Shown here: piece by piece, positions 22,499-34,299 of the stretch
Layout of the letters: each line of letters starts with the position of its first letter
Numbering within the stretch: position 1 is the first letter of the stretch
Assembly: GCA_028564925.1 (NCBI GenBank)
Contig: CM053029.1
Coordinates: forward strand, 193,808,940-193,872,939
DNA: 64,000 bases
Source: Lithobates sylvaticus
Taxonomy: Eukaryota; Chordata; Amphibia; Anura; Ranidae
Direction of reading: 5' to 3'
Notes under the pieces: generated by a model
What the model saw: the letters and a program-made list of their open reading frames with translations, nothing else
The model's database searches: none
What the model was told of the DNA's origin: nothing
Position numbers and translations under genes: made by a program

Positions 22499-22981
22499 GC
22501 ACTTTATTTACCTATAATAATACTTACCTCTCTGTAATTTTTATGCCGCAATATGTATTAAAATGGTTTTATTTTTTATGTATTAATAAACATTACTTTT
22601 TAATTTTCTTAAAATAATGATTTGATGTCTCATGAATAGTGCCCACATAGTCCCAATCTGAAAGGGTATTCTCTTGATATTGTACAACAGGGATGATGGC
22701 ACATTGCTAATTTAAACCTTAGTTTCCTGTTGATTTGTCGCGATTTCCTCTCACTTCCTGTTTGGCTATGGGACCGGAAGTGAAGTTAAATCTCTGCATG
22801 GCACACAGATGGTGAAAAAAATTCTCAAAGGGGTTTTAAACCTCTCTTACTCTATCCAAAAATAAAAAGTTTGGCCTAGAGTTCTACTTTAGTGAGCCCT
22901 GGATAGCAGGGAAACCTAAAAACCAGGAAAGTAGGAAAACCTAAACTTTTTCAACTTGATACAAACTTTACTTACAGAAGA

Positions 22982-25213
22982 TTAACCCCCCTTTCTGACA
23001 AGGCCGTTTTTGTGATACGGTACTGCCTTACTTTAACTGACAATTGCGTGGTCATGCAACGCTGTACCAAGAAATGTATGTCCTTTTTTCCCCACAAATA
23101 GAGTTTTCTTTTGGTGGTATTTGATCACCTCTGCGGGTTTTTATTTTTTTGCGCTATAAACAAAAAACGACTGACAAATTTGGAAAAAAAAAAAAAAAAC
23201 TATATTGTTTACTTTCTGCTCTAAAACACATCCAACTATCTAGGGGTATAGATAGTTTACCTGCATGCCCTACCAGCAAGAATCTATCTATATCCCTAGA
23301 TTGTCCTTGATCTGGTAACCTTATAGGGGTGCATGGTACTACAGCTAACCTTAATTAGCGTTTAACCCTTATTGTTGTTTTTATCTTTAAAAAAATTTCT
23401 GGAAATCTTTTTTCTTTTATTTTTGGCTTTTAATAAACCTTTTTTGTACCTGGCAACGCTACTGCACTATGGGATTTTTTTCTCTTCTCCCCTCAACTCC
23501 CCCTTATGAGGCTACCTTCCCATCACCCTGACACATTGGAGCGTTCTCAGTGCAGCCCAGCAGAGGAGGAAAAAGCCCGGACCTGTGACCCAGCTGAGCC
23601 CTTTAGAGCGACCTACAGGCTTGTGACCCCTGTAGGGGTGCAGGCATCCGGTGAGTGGGAATTTTGAAGGGGGAGCACTGAAGTCACCTGAAGAACCACT
23701 CTGAGCACAGCTTTACCACAAAATCTTCCTTTTCCCTTTGGGAATTTCTGAACGTGGACTGCCTTATTCTCATTAATACATACAATGGACTCCCTATAGT
23801 CTAAATGGTTCTGATTTATGCATTAGAAACCTTTATAACCTGTTGAAATAACTACATACGGAATATAATAATCCAGTACCACTACTATAAATCGCAGCAC
23901 TGATACCCTACCCAGATAGCCTATGCTGGGGTCTAATAGTTAGCCTATACTATAGCCCTTTAGCATATGCAATTGGATTAGCAGGGTCTGCCCTGTGAGT
24001 ACACCAGCCGACCAGCTTAGGGGCTTTTATGACACTTTAGGTCACGGCTGCATTTAATTCTTTTGTTTGGTATATTTATTTATTATTTGGTATATGAGCA
24101 CATAATTTTTTCTTTATCTACTTAATCACAGAATATATTGTCACTTGATACGTTTATATCTAAGGGATGTAAATTGTTGGTATATGGTGAATCATATTCA
24201 TTTATGGAATATCACCATACACGTGTATACATTTTTTTTTTCATTAAGTGTGCACGCCACTAAGCACTGTGCTAATCACAATGGCACATATCATGTGGTG
24301 ACACCAGCACAAACATTTATATGATTTAGTGTCCACACTCTGCTTGAGATTTATGCATTAGGGGGCTCCACTGTTTGATCCAAACAAACACCACTGAGAC
24401 TATATATACTGGGCCAGTTTTTCGCTTCGTCCTTATGGTCGACGTTCCACATAGTGAATTCTGACCCCCACTCGCACAATTGCGACTATTATAGCAATTT
24501 ACAATTTATTTTGTGTTTGACTCTTTAGCCCTTATCCTCTGGAATTAGGTGACGTGTCTCACACATATTTCCAGTGTTCATCTCATAATACAGGTAGCGC
24601 CTAACCACAGTATCACTTACAAACTATGGGATGTATTTATAGAATTGTTATTTATTTTTACTAGTAATGGCGGCGATCAGCGACTTATAGTGGGACTGCG
24701 ATTTTGCGGCGGACAGATCAGAAACCTAACTGACACTTTTTTGGGGACCAGTGACATTATTACAGTGATCAGTGCTAAAAATATGGACTGTCACTGTACT
24801 AATGACACTAGCTGGGAAGGGGTTAACATCAGGGGGGATAAAGAGGTTAAATGTGTGCCTAGCTGGTGTTTCAGTGTAGTGGGGGAGATGCTTTTACTAG
24901 TGGAACTCATGGATGGGTGTTCCAGCTTTACATGAATACAGGATTCATCCCTTCTGTACTGACAGGATGGCAATCTGCCTTGTTTATATAGGCAGACTGC
25001 CATGTTGTCTGTGTACCGAAATCATCAGCAGGTGCCGGCGGACATTGGGACCACACTACCTGCTTTGTAAAATCACAGCAGGAGCAAGCCGCCGGCAGCA
25101 AGCACTCGCGACCGATACCTAGAAGTGCAGGATCACCTATATATACGTGATCCTGGGCAACGCGGGTGGCCTGTAGCAGTAAATGTGCTTTAGGGCGGTC
25201 GGCAAGTGGTTAA
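22982..25213. mobile_element. piggyBac-like non-autonomous element with internal insertion
   Basis: TTAA at 22982-22985 and 25210-25213; the right end inverted reads CCACTTgccgaccgccc. Family landmarks seen in the other copies are present: attgcgtggtcatgcaac, cccacaaatagag-tttcttttggtgg and actagtaatggcggcgatc. The family core is interrupted from about 23230 to 24640 by unrelated non-coding sequence. No transposase frame. Confidence 0.75.
23230..24640. other. Insertion inside the 23 kb piggyBac-like element, family unknown
   Basis: Sequence foreign to the piggyBac-like family begins near aactatctaggggtatagat, which has an inverted partner near 23281, and ends before the ttactagtaatggcggcgat block. 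I see no coding frame and no clear target duplication. A cctgaagaaccactctgagc string at about 23690 lacks the second hammerhead core block. Confidence 0.4.
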
Positions 25214-25827
25214 AGGGGGCACTATTATTTTTTAGCATCAAGGTTTCATGTGCTGCTTTTTATTCTTTTTTTTAATATATATATTGTATTTGCTCCAGAA
25301 AAGTTTCCTTTAAAAAAAATGGGGTCTTGCAACAAAAATAAGTAATATCCATGTACTAATTCTACTAAATGAACATACGCAAAAAAATTCTGAAAAAAGA
25401 TCTCCAGTTGCTTTTGTGTTCTCTTCCTGTTTTTAGATAAATTTGTTATGTTTAGTTCATGCTGTGCGGAGTGCAGGCTTCAGTAAGTAATCCCCATGGA
25501 GCATTTTAGATCTCCGCTGATGATACTTTGAGGTGACAGTGCACGTTTTCTACCACTAAGGACAGCAGGCAGAGCTGAACGAAACCGAAATACAAAACCC
25601 TAACTCACTGGTAAAAAGCCGTGCTTTTGAAACCTGTCATTGTACATTGCTAGCTGGAATGGTAAAAAAAGATATTCATTCTGGAGGGTAATTATGGTTC
25701 AATCATGAAGTCAACCATCATGATCTGTTTGATCACATGCTGCCAGTCTGAAACAAAATTTTGAATATCAAAATGTGAATTTGATCAGCCAAATGTTAAA
25801 GCTAAACTCCAAGCAAACAGTCACAGT
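25214..25827. other. Non-coding stretch, nothing recognised
   Basis: AT-rich sequence between two piggyBac-like elements, with no coding frame, structural RNA or repeat end that I can identify. Confidence 0.4.
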
Positions 25828-26057
25828 TTAACCACTTACTGGGCACTTAAACCCCCCTCCTATTCAGACCAATTTTCAGCTTTCAGTGCTTTCGCACTTT
25901 GAATGACAATTGCGCGGTCATACAACACTGTACCCAAATGAAATTTTTATAATTTTTTCCCCCCCAAATAGAGCTTTCTTTTGGTGTATTTGATCACCTC
26001 TGCGATTTTTTTTTTTGTTAATTTTTTTTAATAAAAAGACCGAATTTAAAAACGTAC

Positions 26058-26280
26058 GCTGATGAGGCGGCAGTGATGGGCACCGATAGGTGGCAGTGAT
26101 GGGCACTGATGTGTGGCAGTGATAGGCAGCACTTTTAGGTGGCACTGATTGGCGGCACTGGTGGGCATTGATAGGTGGCACTTGTGGGCATTGACAGGTG
26201 ACACTTGTGGGCATTGACAGGTGGCACTTATGGGCATTGACAGGTGGCACTTGTGGGCATTGATAGGTGGCAGACATGAG
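26058..26280. repeat. 24 bp tandem array (ggtggcacttgtgggcattg unit)
   Basis: About nine copies of a 24 bp unit alternating ggtggcact, gtgggcattga and cag/tag. Because 24 is a multiple of 3, the minus strand shows an open, periodic Cys/Pro-rich frame that is not a gene. Confidence 0.9.
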
Positions 26281-26384
26281 GCATAATTGCCTCTGACTTT
26301 TCAGGACCGATGTCCCTTTGTTTTTCTCCTCCGCTGTCAGCGTGAGGAGAAAAAAAAAAATGATCACCGAGCTTTTGTTTTGAT

Positions 26385-26423
26385 CATGTGATCAGCTGTC
26401 ATTGGCTGACAGCTGATCACATG
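26385..26423. repeat. Perfect 17 bp hairpin near the right end
   Basis: catgtgatcagctgtca (26385-26401) pairs perfectly with 26407-26423 over a 5 nt loop, about 175 bp from the right TTAA. This parallels the hairpin at 13365-13410 in the larger copy. Confidence 0.85.
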
Positions 26424-26718
26424 GTAAGGGGCCGGGACCCGCCCCTTACTCGGAACGCTGATCACCCGAGTCTCAGTGACTCTGTGATCACAGCGCGTGC
26501 AGGGAGCGTGCACAGAGGAGGATGGCATATGACGGCCTCCCGGTAATTGATATCCGCGCTGTGGCCGTCATTCGGCCATAGCGCAGATGTCAAGTGGTTA
26601 AATACATATAAGCTGTCTTTACACCTGACAAAGGGTTTATATTAAAGCTTATGCAATACTGAGATTTGTTCATGCAACCCCATTACACAGCCAGGTGGAC
26701 AACACTAATGTGGCGCGC

Positions 26719-27210
26719 CAGTGGCGTACCTAGCACATCTGGCACCTGGGGCTAGTCATTTTTTTTGCCGGACAAATTATGGGTGGGGTTAGCTGTGGGG
26801 GGGGGGAAATAACCCCCCCTCGGGTGAGACCTCCCCCCTCCATGGTCCCCCCCCCCCACACTCAGCCTTCCACAGTCCCACCACACTTACCCCTCCATGG
26901 TCACCCCCACACTCAGCCTCTCCACTACTTCCTCGGCTTCTCCTCCCGGGCCAACCCGATCCCCCTCCTGTCCTGACCTGGCCGGGAAGAGAAGCCGGAA
27001 GACAATAGCGAAAATTGATTTGCTAGTGTCACAAGTGGGTGAGTTCGGGTGCAGTTCTCTGCGCCCCAAGCCCAACCTTTTTCAGCTCTAATCATGTGGC
27101 TTGAAAAAAAAAACTCATAGAAACCTAAGTCCGGTGCTCTTCTGCATACATTCCTGCATGCAAACTAAGGGGGCGGCGCCCCTACACCCCTTATGGACCG
27201 GCCACTCCTG
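26719..27210. mobile_element. hAT-like non-autonomous sequence, possibly composite
   Basis: The left end starts cagtggcgtacctagcacat and the right end, inverted, reads caggagtggccggtccataa. Both resemble hAT terminal sequences but of two different subfamilies. C-rich runs (26820-26860) lie inside. No clear 8 bp duplication, so this may be two overlapping fragments. Confidence 0.35.
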
Positions 27211-27471
27211 GTGGGGTCAAATTGCATCTCCCTGTGGGAGAGGCTTAAAAGGGCATATGCTTTAATGACTGTGCCACAAACAAGTGTATAACAGATGTGT
27301 ACAAACCTCATCACACTATTTTATTAAAATTAAACTATTCTATTATATTGCACATATGCTTTTCTACAGACAGCCAACCTTTTTTTTTTTTTTTATTCTT
27401 TATTTTCACCATTTTCTTCATATACAAAATTCATCACATTTATAATCAAGTATTTAGACAAATACATCTAT

Positions 27472-28975
27472 TCAAATTCGAATTACATTTTCCCCCCCCC
27501 GGCCCCACCCCCCCCCCCCTCTAATAAAGAAAAAAAAAAAAAGAAAACCTACCCCGTCTCGCTCACCCTCCCCGTTCCCTACAGTATTTCCTTCCATTAT
27601 CCTAAGATATTGTTCTGTTTCCCTGAACTCAATCCATTGTTGCCATATCCTCTGATATTTTTCTTCTAGATTCTGTAAGGTGTATAGCGAGAGTTCTATT
27701 ATTCTTGTCCTCTCCACCCTCTCTACCCAGTCTTTCATTGAGGGTGTCTCCTGAAGTTTCCAATAGCAGGGAATTAGGGCTTTGGCTGCATTTAATAGAT
27801 AGGGGATGAGGTTCCTAGAGTGTCTTCCCTCTCCACTCTCTGTATCATGGAATAAACATACCCATGGAAGCTTCTTCACCCTTACTTGTGTTATTTTAAA
27901 AATTATTTCTATTATTTGCTCCCAATATTCCTTTATTTTCGGGCAGTACCACCACAGGTGTGAGAAGGAACCCACTACCTCGCACCCTCGCCAACAATTA
28001 GGAGAAATATCTCCGTTGTAGGCGTTCGCTCCTTGAGGGGTTACATACCACCTAGCTAGGAGTTTATAGGACATTTCTACTGAATGTATGTCCTTTGCTG
28101 TTGAGAAAACCCGTCCTAAGATCTTGGTCTTCTGATCCTCGCTATTTAGTGGGCCGATCTCACTTTCCCATTTGCCTAAATACGTGGGATATTCGTGTTC
28201 CGCCGCTCGCAACAAGATTTTGTACGTCTTTGAGATTCTTTTCTCGCGGTTGTTGGGGGAATCCATTAATTTTTCTAAGGGCCTAAATTCTCTCTTACCG
28301 CGTAGGGGTTTTGGGAGTGTCTGTGTGAAGTGTTGAATTTGGGTGTAGCGCCATTTGTCTAGTGTTCTATGTCCCCATTTCGTAATAATCTCATTGTAAG
28401 TGCTAATTCTATTCCCTTCCATCACATCTATCAATCTTAAATTCTCTTTATTGGACCATCTACTAAAATATATGAACTCCTCCTTACCTGGAGGAAAAAA
28501 ATTTGTGTCTAATAATGGAATTAGTGGGGAATTATAATCCCAATTGTGCCTTTTGTGGATAGCATCCCAAATTTTTAGTGAGTGCCTTGTGAGTGCTGTT
28601 GTTTTTAGTGCTAAGTGTCTATAGTGAGGGGGTATCCATATAATTTCTCCTAATCTTGTTCTGCTTAACTTTCTTTCTAGTTCCACCCAACTTTTATCCT
28701 CATAATTGTGGCTCCAGTCTATTATTCTAGCGATTGCAACCGCTTCGTAATACTTTTTGAAGTCCGGGGCAGCAAGCCCCCCTCTTCCTTTTTCTCTTAC
28801 TAATGTGTCAAATGCGATGCGCGCCCGTTTACCCGCCCAGATGAATTTTGTTATTATTGACTTTATTTTCTTCAGGTATGACTGAGGGAGAGAAATTGGG
28901 ATCATTTGGCAGGTATAAATGAATAAGGGGAGAGTGAACATCTTGACCGCGTTTATCTTCCCCATCCACGAGAGG
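27472..28975 (-). pseudogene. LINE ORF2, post-RT region
   Basis: A long open minus-strand frame of about 497 codons from 28965, with homology a few codons further. It corresponds to the thumb-to-C-terminal part of L1/Tx1 ORF2: INAVKM, FIWAGKRARI, the Cys/His cluster NCWRGC ... HLWWYC, and ILLRAAEHEYP. The last codons run into the 3' poly-A and are not native. It lacks endonuclease and RT, which are absent or inverted next door. Confidence 0.9.
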
Positions 28976-28976
28976 A

Positions 28977-29535
28977 CTTTGAATTATATGGGACTGTGCG
29001 ATAGGATGATGAAATGGATCGGGGCCCTCTATCAGCATCCGACAACAAAAATAAGAGTCAATGGGACCCTGTCTTCTCCCCTCGACTTGTTTAATGGGAC
29101 AAGACAGGGGTGCCCACTTTCCCCTCTTTTATTTATAATTACCCTAGAACCCCTATTGTCAGCGATCCGTAAGAATCCTGATATCCGGGGACTCCGAGCT
29201 GGAGAAAGGGAGTACAAGGTATCGGCGTTTGCGGATGACCTGTTGCTTTATATCTCCAACCCCAGAATATCTATCCCAATGGCTATGAAAGAATTAAAAC
29301 AATACGGTAAACTGTCGAACTTTAAAGTGAACATGTCTAAATCCGAGATATTAAATCTAACCCTACCAATACAAGAACAGAGCGCCATACAATCTAGATT
29401 CCAATTTAAATGGTGCAGAAAGGAGCTCAACTATTTAGGAATAAAATTAACGTCTCAAGTAGATAACCTCTTTAACCACAACTATATCCCGCTGATCAAT
29501 AAAATCAAAATGCAACTTAGAGGAATGCAATATAA
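28977..29535 (+). pseudogene. LINE ORF2, RT segment (inverted part)
   Basis: The plus-strand translation gives NGTRQGCPLSPLLF, the catalytic AFADDLLLY (F-A-D-D), SKSEILN and LNYLGIKL, i.e. RT blocks 4-7 of an L1/Tx1 LINE. It ends at KIKMQLRGMQ, just short of where the minus-strand partner begins. It was formed by the same insertion as 27382-28976. Confidence 0.9.
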
Positions 29536-29568
29536 AGACAGCCAACCTTAACAAGGAATATGATGTAC

Positions 29569-30118
29569 TTAAAGAGGAAGTAAACCCAGGGCAATTTTTC
29601 TTATTTTTCAAATTTTAACATACAATAGCTCTTTACCAGGTATACTAGATAGAAAACGACCTAAAACGAGGTCTGCAAATACCTTTTTTAGGGTCTTTAG
29701 ATTATCTTCATTTCCGGGTATTGGCCGTGCCATTGTATGTGCTTTTTGCTGAATCCTTTCTTGACGTCACTTCCGCCCTTACTATGTATCCCTCGTGAAA
29801 TCTCGCGCATGCGCCGTATCGCCGTATCAGGAAGGAGATAAACACTGCAGCATCGCGAGACTTCTCCTCTGTGCCGTTCAGAGGGGAAGCTCATCCACAG
29901 ACATTTCCCGACATGCAGCTAACACAGAAATGGCACACTCTCGGTGCCGGTAATGAATGATCCTACTGCGCAATCGCGCATTACGTCATCTAAGATTAAA
30001 AGACAATTTCCTTGGAAAAGACAGCAGTGAGTACACTTTCACAGGCAGCGATCAGCTACCTGTGTTATCTACTTTATGAACAGATAAACTTGTCGAGGAG
30101 GGTTTACAACCACTTTAA
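29569..30118. mobile_element. TTAA-flanked MITE, 550 bp
   Basis: TTAA at 29569-29572 and 30115-30118. Ends AAGaggaagtaaaccc and, inverted, AAGtggttgtaaaccc share about 13 positions. Non-coding. The end sequence differs from both the CCACTT family and the 17.4 kb element, so this is a third TTAA family. Confidence 0.7.
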
Positions 30119-30126
30119 AGTGCAGT

Positions 30127-30865
30127 TGTCATGAGTGGAGCCTAAACACAGGCATCCAACACTAGTGAACAGATCGATGGGCTGCACTAAAGGAATCAGG
30201 CTCCAAAAGGTAGTGATAAAGATATATTTATTAATAATAAAGACACACATAAACACAGCAACCACAAACAAGCAAGAACACAAATAACACAGCAAACCCC
30301 CAAGCCCTAATCTAACTAACTAACTATACACTCAAGGAAATGGAACATATATATATATACAAGGCAGGGAGGAGAGACCAAGGGGGAAACAGGAAGCAAG
30401 GGAACATCAAGGCAGGAGTCAGGGGACGGGTCTCAGGAACCAGGTAAGGGGGACAACATCCAGGACAGGGCAGGAAGCAGATAAAGGGTCAGGTTACAGG
30501 TACAGGTACAGGTTTCAGGTCCAGGATCAGGTTTCAGAACAGGCAAGACAAGGCTACAGAAAGGAATACTGAAGCACTGAGCTTCAGTGAGGGACAGGCT
30601 TATATAGTCTCAGCAGTTCAACAGGTGCCGCCTGATTACTGGCATGTCCATCTGCTGGGAGACCCCCGCTGGTGGCCACCAGAACTGCACCCTTTGATGT
30701 TGAAGGAAGTAGTGACACCACCAGGCGATCCAGGTAATAACACCATTCCTGACAATGTCCATCGGCTGGGAGACCCCTGCTGGTGGCCACCAGAACTGCA
30801 CCCTTTGATGCCAAAGGAAACAGTGACACCAGCAGGCGATCCAGGTAATAGCACCGTTCCTGACA
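30127..30865. mobile_element. Solo LTR, 739 bp, with 5 bp target duplication (fossil)
   Basis: Begins TGTCATGAG and ends TTCCTGACA, giving TG...CA ends with a 5 bp inverted repeat (TGTCA/TGACA). The 5 bp gcagt flanks it on both sides (30122-30126 and 30866-30870). No internal region, so it is a solo LTR left by recombination. Inside is a 111 bp tandem duplication (30645-30865). Superfamily undecided between Gypsy and ERV. The exact duplication suggests moderate age. Confidence 0.75.
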
Positions 30866-30898
30866 GCAGTAGTCAGGAGTATAAAATGTAAAATTCAG

Positions 30899-31077
30899 TT
30901 AGGGTAATTTATCAAAACTGGAGCAGCCAGAATTTGGAGCAGCTGTCCATGGCAACCAATCAAATTCTATATTTAGCTTGTTCAGTTAAGCTTTGAAAAT
31001 GAAAGCTATGAGCTGATTGGTTGGCATGCACAGCTGCTTCAGATTCTGGCTGCTCCAGTTTTTATAAATTCCCCTAA
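30899..31077. mobile_element. Palindromic MITE, 179 bp
   Basis: Ends TTAgggtaatttatc and ataaattcccCTAA. The inverted repeat continues through aaactggagcagccagaat on the left and its complement on the right, so most of the element folds on itself. TTA/TAA at the ends fits a Harbinger- or Kolobok-like target preference (inference). Confidence 0.75.
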
Positions 31078-31812
31078 GCGTTCATTCAGATGGGAGCTGA
31101 GACATGTCCTCCATGCTTAGCTGCTTTTTGCTGCATCTGCATTTACCTCAGAGCTGAACGGCCATAGAAGTGGGTGCATAGATCCAAATGCCGACATTGT
31201 GCATTCAGATCTGTGCACCCCTTCCTGCCTGCATGTCAAATTTTGACTTACGACTATATCCGCGCAGCCGCTGCATCCCAATTGGCTTTAATGGGAACGG
31301 GAACACCTGTGCATCCCTGTGCGGTACGTGGCCCTCACATGGGGAACAGATACATAAGCCCCATGTGAATGTGGCCTAATTGTCATGTGGGTCAGATAGC
31401 AGGAAAAAAGAAGTGTCAGGTATTTAAAAAATCTGTCACACAGCTTGTCTCTCTGCTCCTCTTTGGAATTATTTGTAACAATTAATAAATGTCCTCATGT
31501 ATGTTGTAGCACGTGGGTCAAACAGGCACCCTTGAGGGAATGACCTCAAACAGGAACTCCGTCACTGGAACAATGGTAAGAAAGATTCCACCCAATGTTG
31601 AAGGGGGACTTTCAAGTATCCATGATGGACTCCAAAACATGCGGTGAATCACATCAAATGGTGTGCATAAAAAACAAATGATCTGCACATAGTGTGCTAC
31701 TGGTTGACATTTAATTGTAAAAAAGGGGCTTTACACTTACAGCAAATTCAATAAAACAAGCTTGTAAATAAAATGGAGCATAGGCAACGATTCCAAGAGC
31801 ATCATCCAACGC

Positions 31813-31840
31813 GTTTCATCCTATTGGACATCATCTGGGG
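31813..31840 (-). ncRNA. Hammerhead-ribozyme-like motif H
   Basis: The minus strand reads CCC, then CAGATGA (core with one change from CTGATGA), stem II GTCC-AAT-AGGAT, GAAA, stem III as the self-complementary ACGCGT, then T and GG. Stem II is well formed, but stem I is only 2-3 bp and the core carries a substitution, so it is probably inactive. Confidence 0.4.
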
Positions 31841-31901
31841 TGTTTTTTATTTACCCCCTCTTCTAGTCTAAAATTTCTGGAAAAACACTTTGCACACTTT
31901 T

Positions 31902-34038
31902 TTAAATTTTTTTTAAATTTTTTTTTTTTTCCATAATGTTTTATTGAAAAAAGAAGTACGTTTTACAACATATTTAAGCAAGGTATCTTAGGTAATACAA
32001 GAGATATCACATTATCGGTTAACAGAACTAGCAAGTAATAATAGTTGTAGTACACTGTTCGGTTTAAATCGTTGGCATAAACACTTGTAGAAAAACATGA
32101 GGTATGCTTGTATATGGTCTGTTCAATATACATGTCTATCACATTCCTAGTACTTCTGTCTGAATCTAAGTGTGTTTGTTTCGCGGATAGGATTGGACAT
32201 TTGCTAGATCGTGAGGTAATAACCAACTTTAAGTAATCATTTACATCCATAACCTACGTTGCCCAAGTTGGTTAAATAGCAGTGTTTGGAAGAATGGAGC
32301 TATGTTAGATGGAGGAGATGATTTATTGTGTAAACCTAAAGAGGGAGGAGAGAAGAGGGGTAGGGAGGGGGGGGGGAGGAAGAAAAAGAAAGGAAGGATG
32401 GGGATGAGTTGGGTTTGGGGTACCTCATAGTCTCTGCCACCATTCCCGGAAGGTTGGGATACGTCTGCTCTGGCGATATTTGGGTGTTTGTTCAGATAGT
32501 TTGACAAGGGTCCTCCCTCAATCTTCCCTTGTTTAGGTGAGGGAGGGCACTTGTTTCATGTTTTGATGGGGTTAGTCTTATGAGTGAAGTAAAAGAATCA
32601 TTAAGAGTTGCCGTCGTCTTGGGGTGTGTAGTTCATGGTAGTTTGGCTCGTCAATAATTTGTATTGGTCGGTAGTGCAGAAGTGGGTTCAACAGGCCCAT
32701 GTGTGTGAAAATGGTTGGACAGTCTTTGGCTATGGAGATAAGTTCCTCCATTTCTGCAATTTTGCCAACTCGTTTGAGCCATTCAGGGATGGTCGGAACA
32801 TGGGTTGTTCCCCAGTGGAGAGGGATACACATTTTGGCTGCGTTTATTAGGGGTGCTATCAGTGTTTTGCGGTATTGATGTGTCGGTATGCCCGAGTGGT
32901 GAAGGAGGAACTGTGCTGGGGTGTGCTCTAGAGTGTATGTAGAAATTTGTGATGTCAGTTCCCGCACTTGAATCCAGAACGGCTGGATAAGGGGGCAGGA
33001 CCACCAAATGTGCTCTAAAGTACCTGTATCCCTGACACATCTCCAGCATGTATCTGAGAGGGCAGGATTAAATTTGTTAAGAATTACTGGAGTTCTGTAC
33101 CAGTGCATTAGAATCTTATAGTTATTTTCTTGGATCGAGACATTTAGGCAGCCTTTATGTGTTATCTTAGAGACGTGTTCCCATTGTGCTTCTGTCATTT
33201 CTATTTGTAGGTCTCTTTCCCAACTTAGACAGGCTTTGTTCATTTTCAATAAACTATCAGAATAGAGTATGTTGTAGATGTTGGAGATCATATGTTGCTG
33301 GGGTGCAGTTTGAGAACATAGCTGTTCAAATGGTGTAAGCATACGAGAGACAGGGGATACACGGTCAGCGTTTTTAAGGAAATGTCTGATCTGAAAGTAC
33401 GCCCATAGTGGAAAGGCATTATTGTCTGTGTTGACTGGCAGGGAGGAACGATTTAGAAATATACCCGATCGGAGGAAGTGGTGGGCTAAAACCTCTGTGT
33501 GTTGCCAGATGTCCGCCAGGAAGTTGGTAGACATGCCAGGCGAGAATGCTGGATTGAGTTTTATAGTTGTAAGAGGCCCAGGGTTAGAGGAAATGTGTAG
33601 CTGTCGGCAGGCGTCCTTGAAACAGTGGAGCGTTGGGGCGATTAGGGGATGATCAATGAGATTTTTACGGATGTGTTCGGGTAAGGTCCAAGGCAGGAAT
33701 CGCAAAGGGAGGGGGGAGAATGTGTGTTCAAGGGTTATCCAGTCTTTGCATTGGCCGTGTACAGACCAGTCTATAATTCTGGAGAGGTGGCAAGCCCAGT
33801 AGTATTTCTTGAGGTCTGGTAGGCCAATGCCTCCCTTTGTCTTAGGTTTCGTCTGTTGATCGTATGCTGTCCTAGGCCTTTTCTGTCTCCATAGGAACCT
33901 AGTACTCAGTTGTTTGTATAGCTGAAAGAAGGGTGGGGGGAGTTTAATGGGTATGGTTTGTAAGATATATAGAATGCGGGGGAGGATGTTCATCTTTAGA
34001 ATTGCTGCCCTTCCAAACCAGGAGTAATGGGGATTGTT
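31902..34038 (-). mobile_element. 5'-truncated L1/Tx1 LINE, 2.1 kb
   Basis: A 14 bp near-perfect duplication ctttRcacactttt flanks it (31888-31901 and 34039-34052, one mismatch). The 3' end faces left with a T-tract and a minus-strand AATAAA. The 5' end stops within the ORF2 segment just after RT. It is a different subfamily from the 27 kb copy. It was inserted into the hammerhead element after that element was in place. Confidence 0.9.
32578..33993 (-). pseudogene. LINE ORF2, C-terminal 471 residues
   Basis: An open frame starting at the Met of ILKMNILPRILY (upstream codons SWFGRAAILK are also LINE). It contains FLWRQKRPRTAYD, GGIGLPDLKKYYWACHLSRI and the C-terminal Cys/His cluster TCWRC ... 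HIWWSC. It is uninterrupted over its whole length, which suggests a fairly recent insertion. It lacks endonuclease and RT through 5' truncation. Confidence 0.9.
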
Positions 34039-34299
34039 CTTTACACACTTTTATATACCCTAAGCTTTGCAAAACAGTTTTTTTTTTTATTTTAAATATA
34101 TTGTAATGCATGTTTAAGCTGGCCCACTGCTTTAAAGTAATCCTTCTGTGGTCAGTCCCTACTCTGCTATGCAAGATTCAAATGCTCCATTGGATATAGT
34201 GCCAATATGGGGTAGAAAGACACAAGTTGTAGGAGAGCTACAAGGTTCAGGTCTGGCCACTGACCTGAGATTTATACACAGGTCCATCGTACTTTCCTC

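Larger units (their letters stand above)
20216..22678. mobile_element. Palindromic hammerhead-bearing retroposon, copy 2, twice interrupted
   Basis: With the nested MITE (20280-20543) and hAT (20624-22169) removed, the left arm (20216-20279, 20544-20623, 22170-22320) is the inverse of the right arm (22409-22678). Matching blocks include gggcactat-gtgagacatcaaatc, attattttaagaaaat, ggtaagtaaagtgcatgaca and gctgtctgtaatacaagtac. Each arm holds a hammerhead-like motif, so they lie on opposite strands. No coding sequence. Confidence 0.8.
25828..26601. mobile_element. piggyBac-like non-autonomous element, compact copy, 774 bp
   Basis: TTAA at 25828-25831 and 26598-26601, ends CCACTTactgggc and, inverted, CCACTTgacatct. 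It is the shortest complete copy of the family here: left-end landmarks (attgcgcggtcatacaacac, aaatagagctttcttttggt), a 24 bp tandem array and a terminal-side hairpin, with no coding capacity. Confidence 0.85.
27382..29535 (-). mobile_element. L1/Tx1 LINE inserted by twin priming
   Basis: A 14 bp duplication agacagccaacctt flanks the insert (27368-27381 and 29536-29549). The 3' part lies on the minus strand (poly-A appears as T-tract at 27381-27394), while the 5' part from about 28977 to 29535 is inverted onto the plus strand. The junction falls between the RT domain and the SWMGKINAVKM segment. Inversion of the 5' part with one intact duplication is the classic twin-priming outcome. The copy is 5'-truncated inside RT. 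Confidence 0.92.
31690..34130 (-). mobile_element. Hammerhead-bearing retroposon, copy opened by a LINE
   Basis: Non-coding sequence at 31690-31901 continues at 34053-34130 after the LINE is removed. It includes a minus-strand hammerhead-like motif at 31813-31840. Its outer limits are not resolved and inverted arms are not seen here. Confidence 0.4.

Noticed and set aside
23660-23720. cctgaagaaccactctgagc as another hammerhead
   Set aside because: The first core block is present, but no GAAA block or pairing arms follow at the right distance.
25918-26367. 149-residue Cys/Pro-rich minus-strand frame
   Set aside because: Covers the 24 bp tandem array inside a piggyBac-like element; periodic and without a start context.
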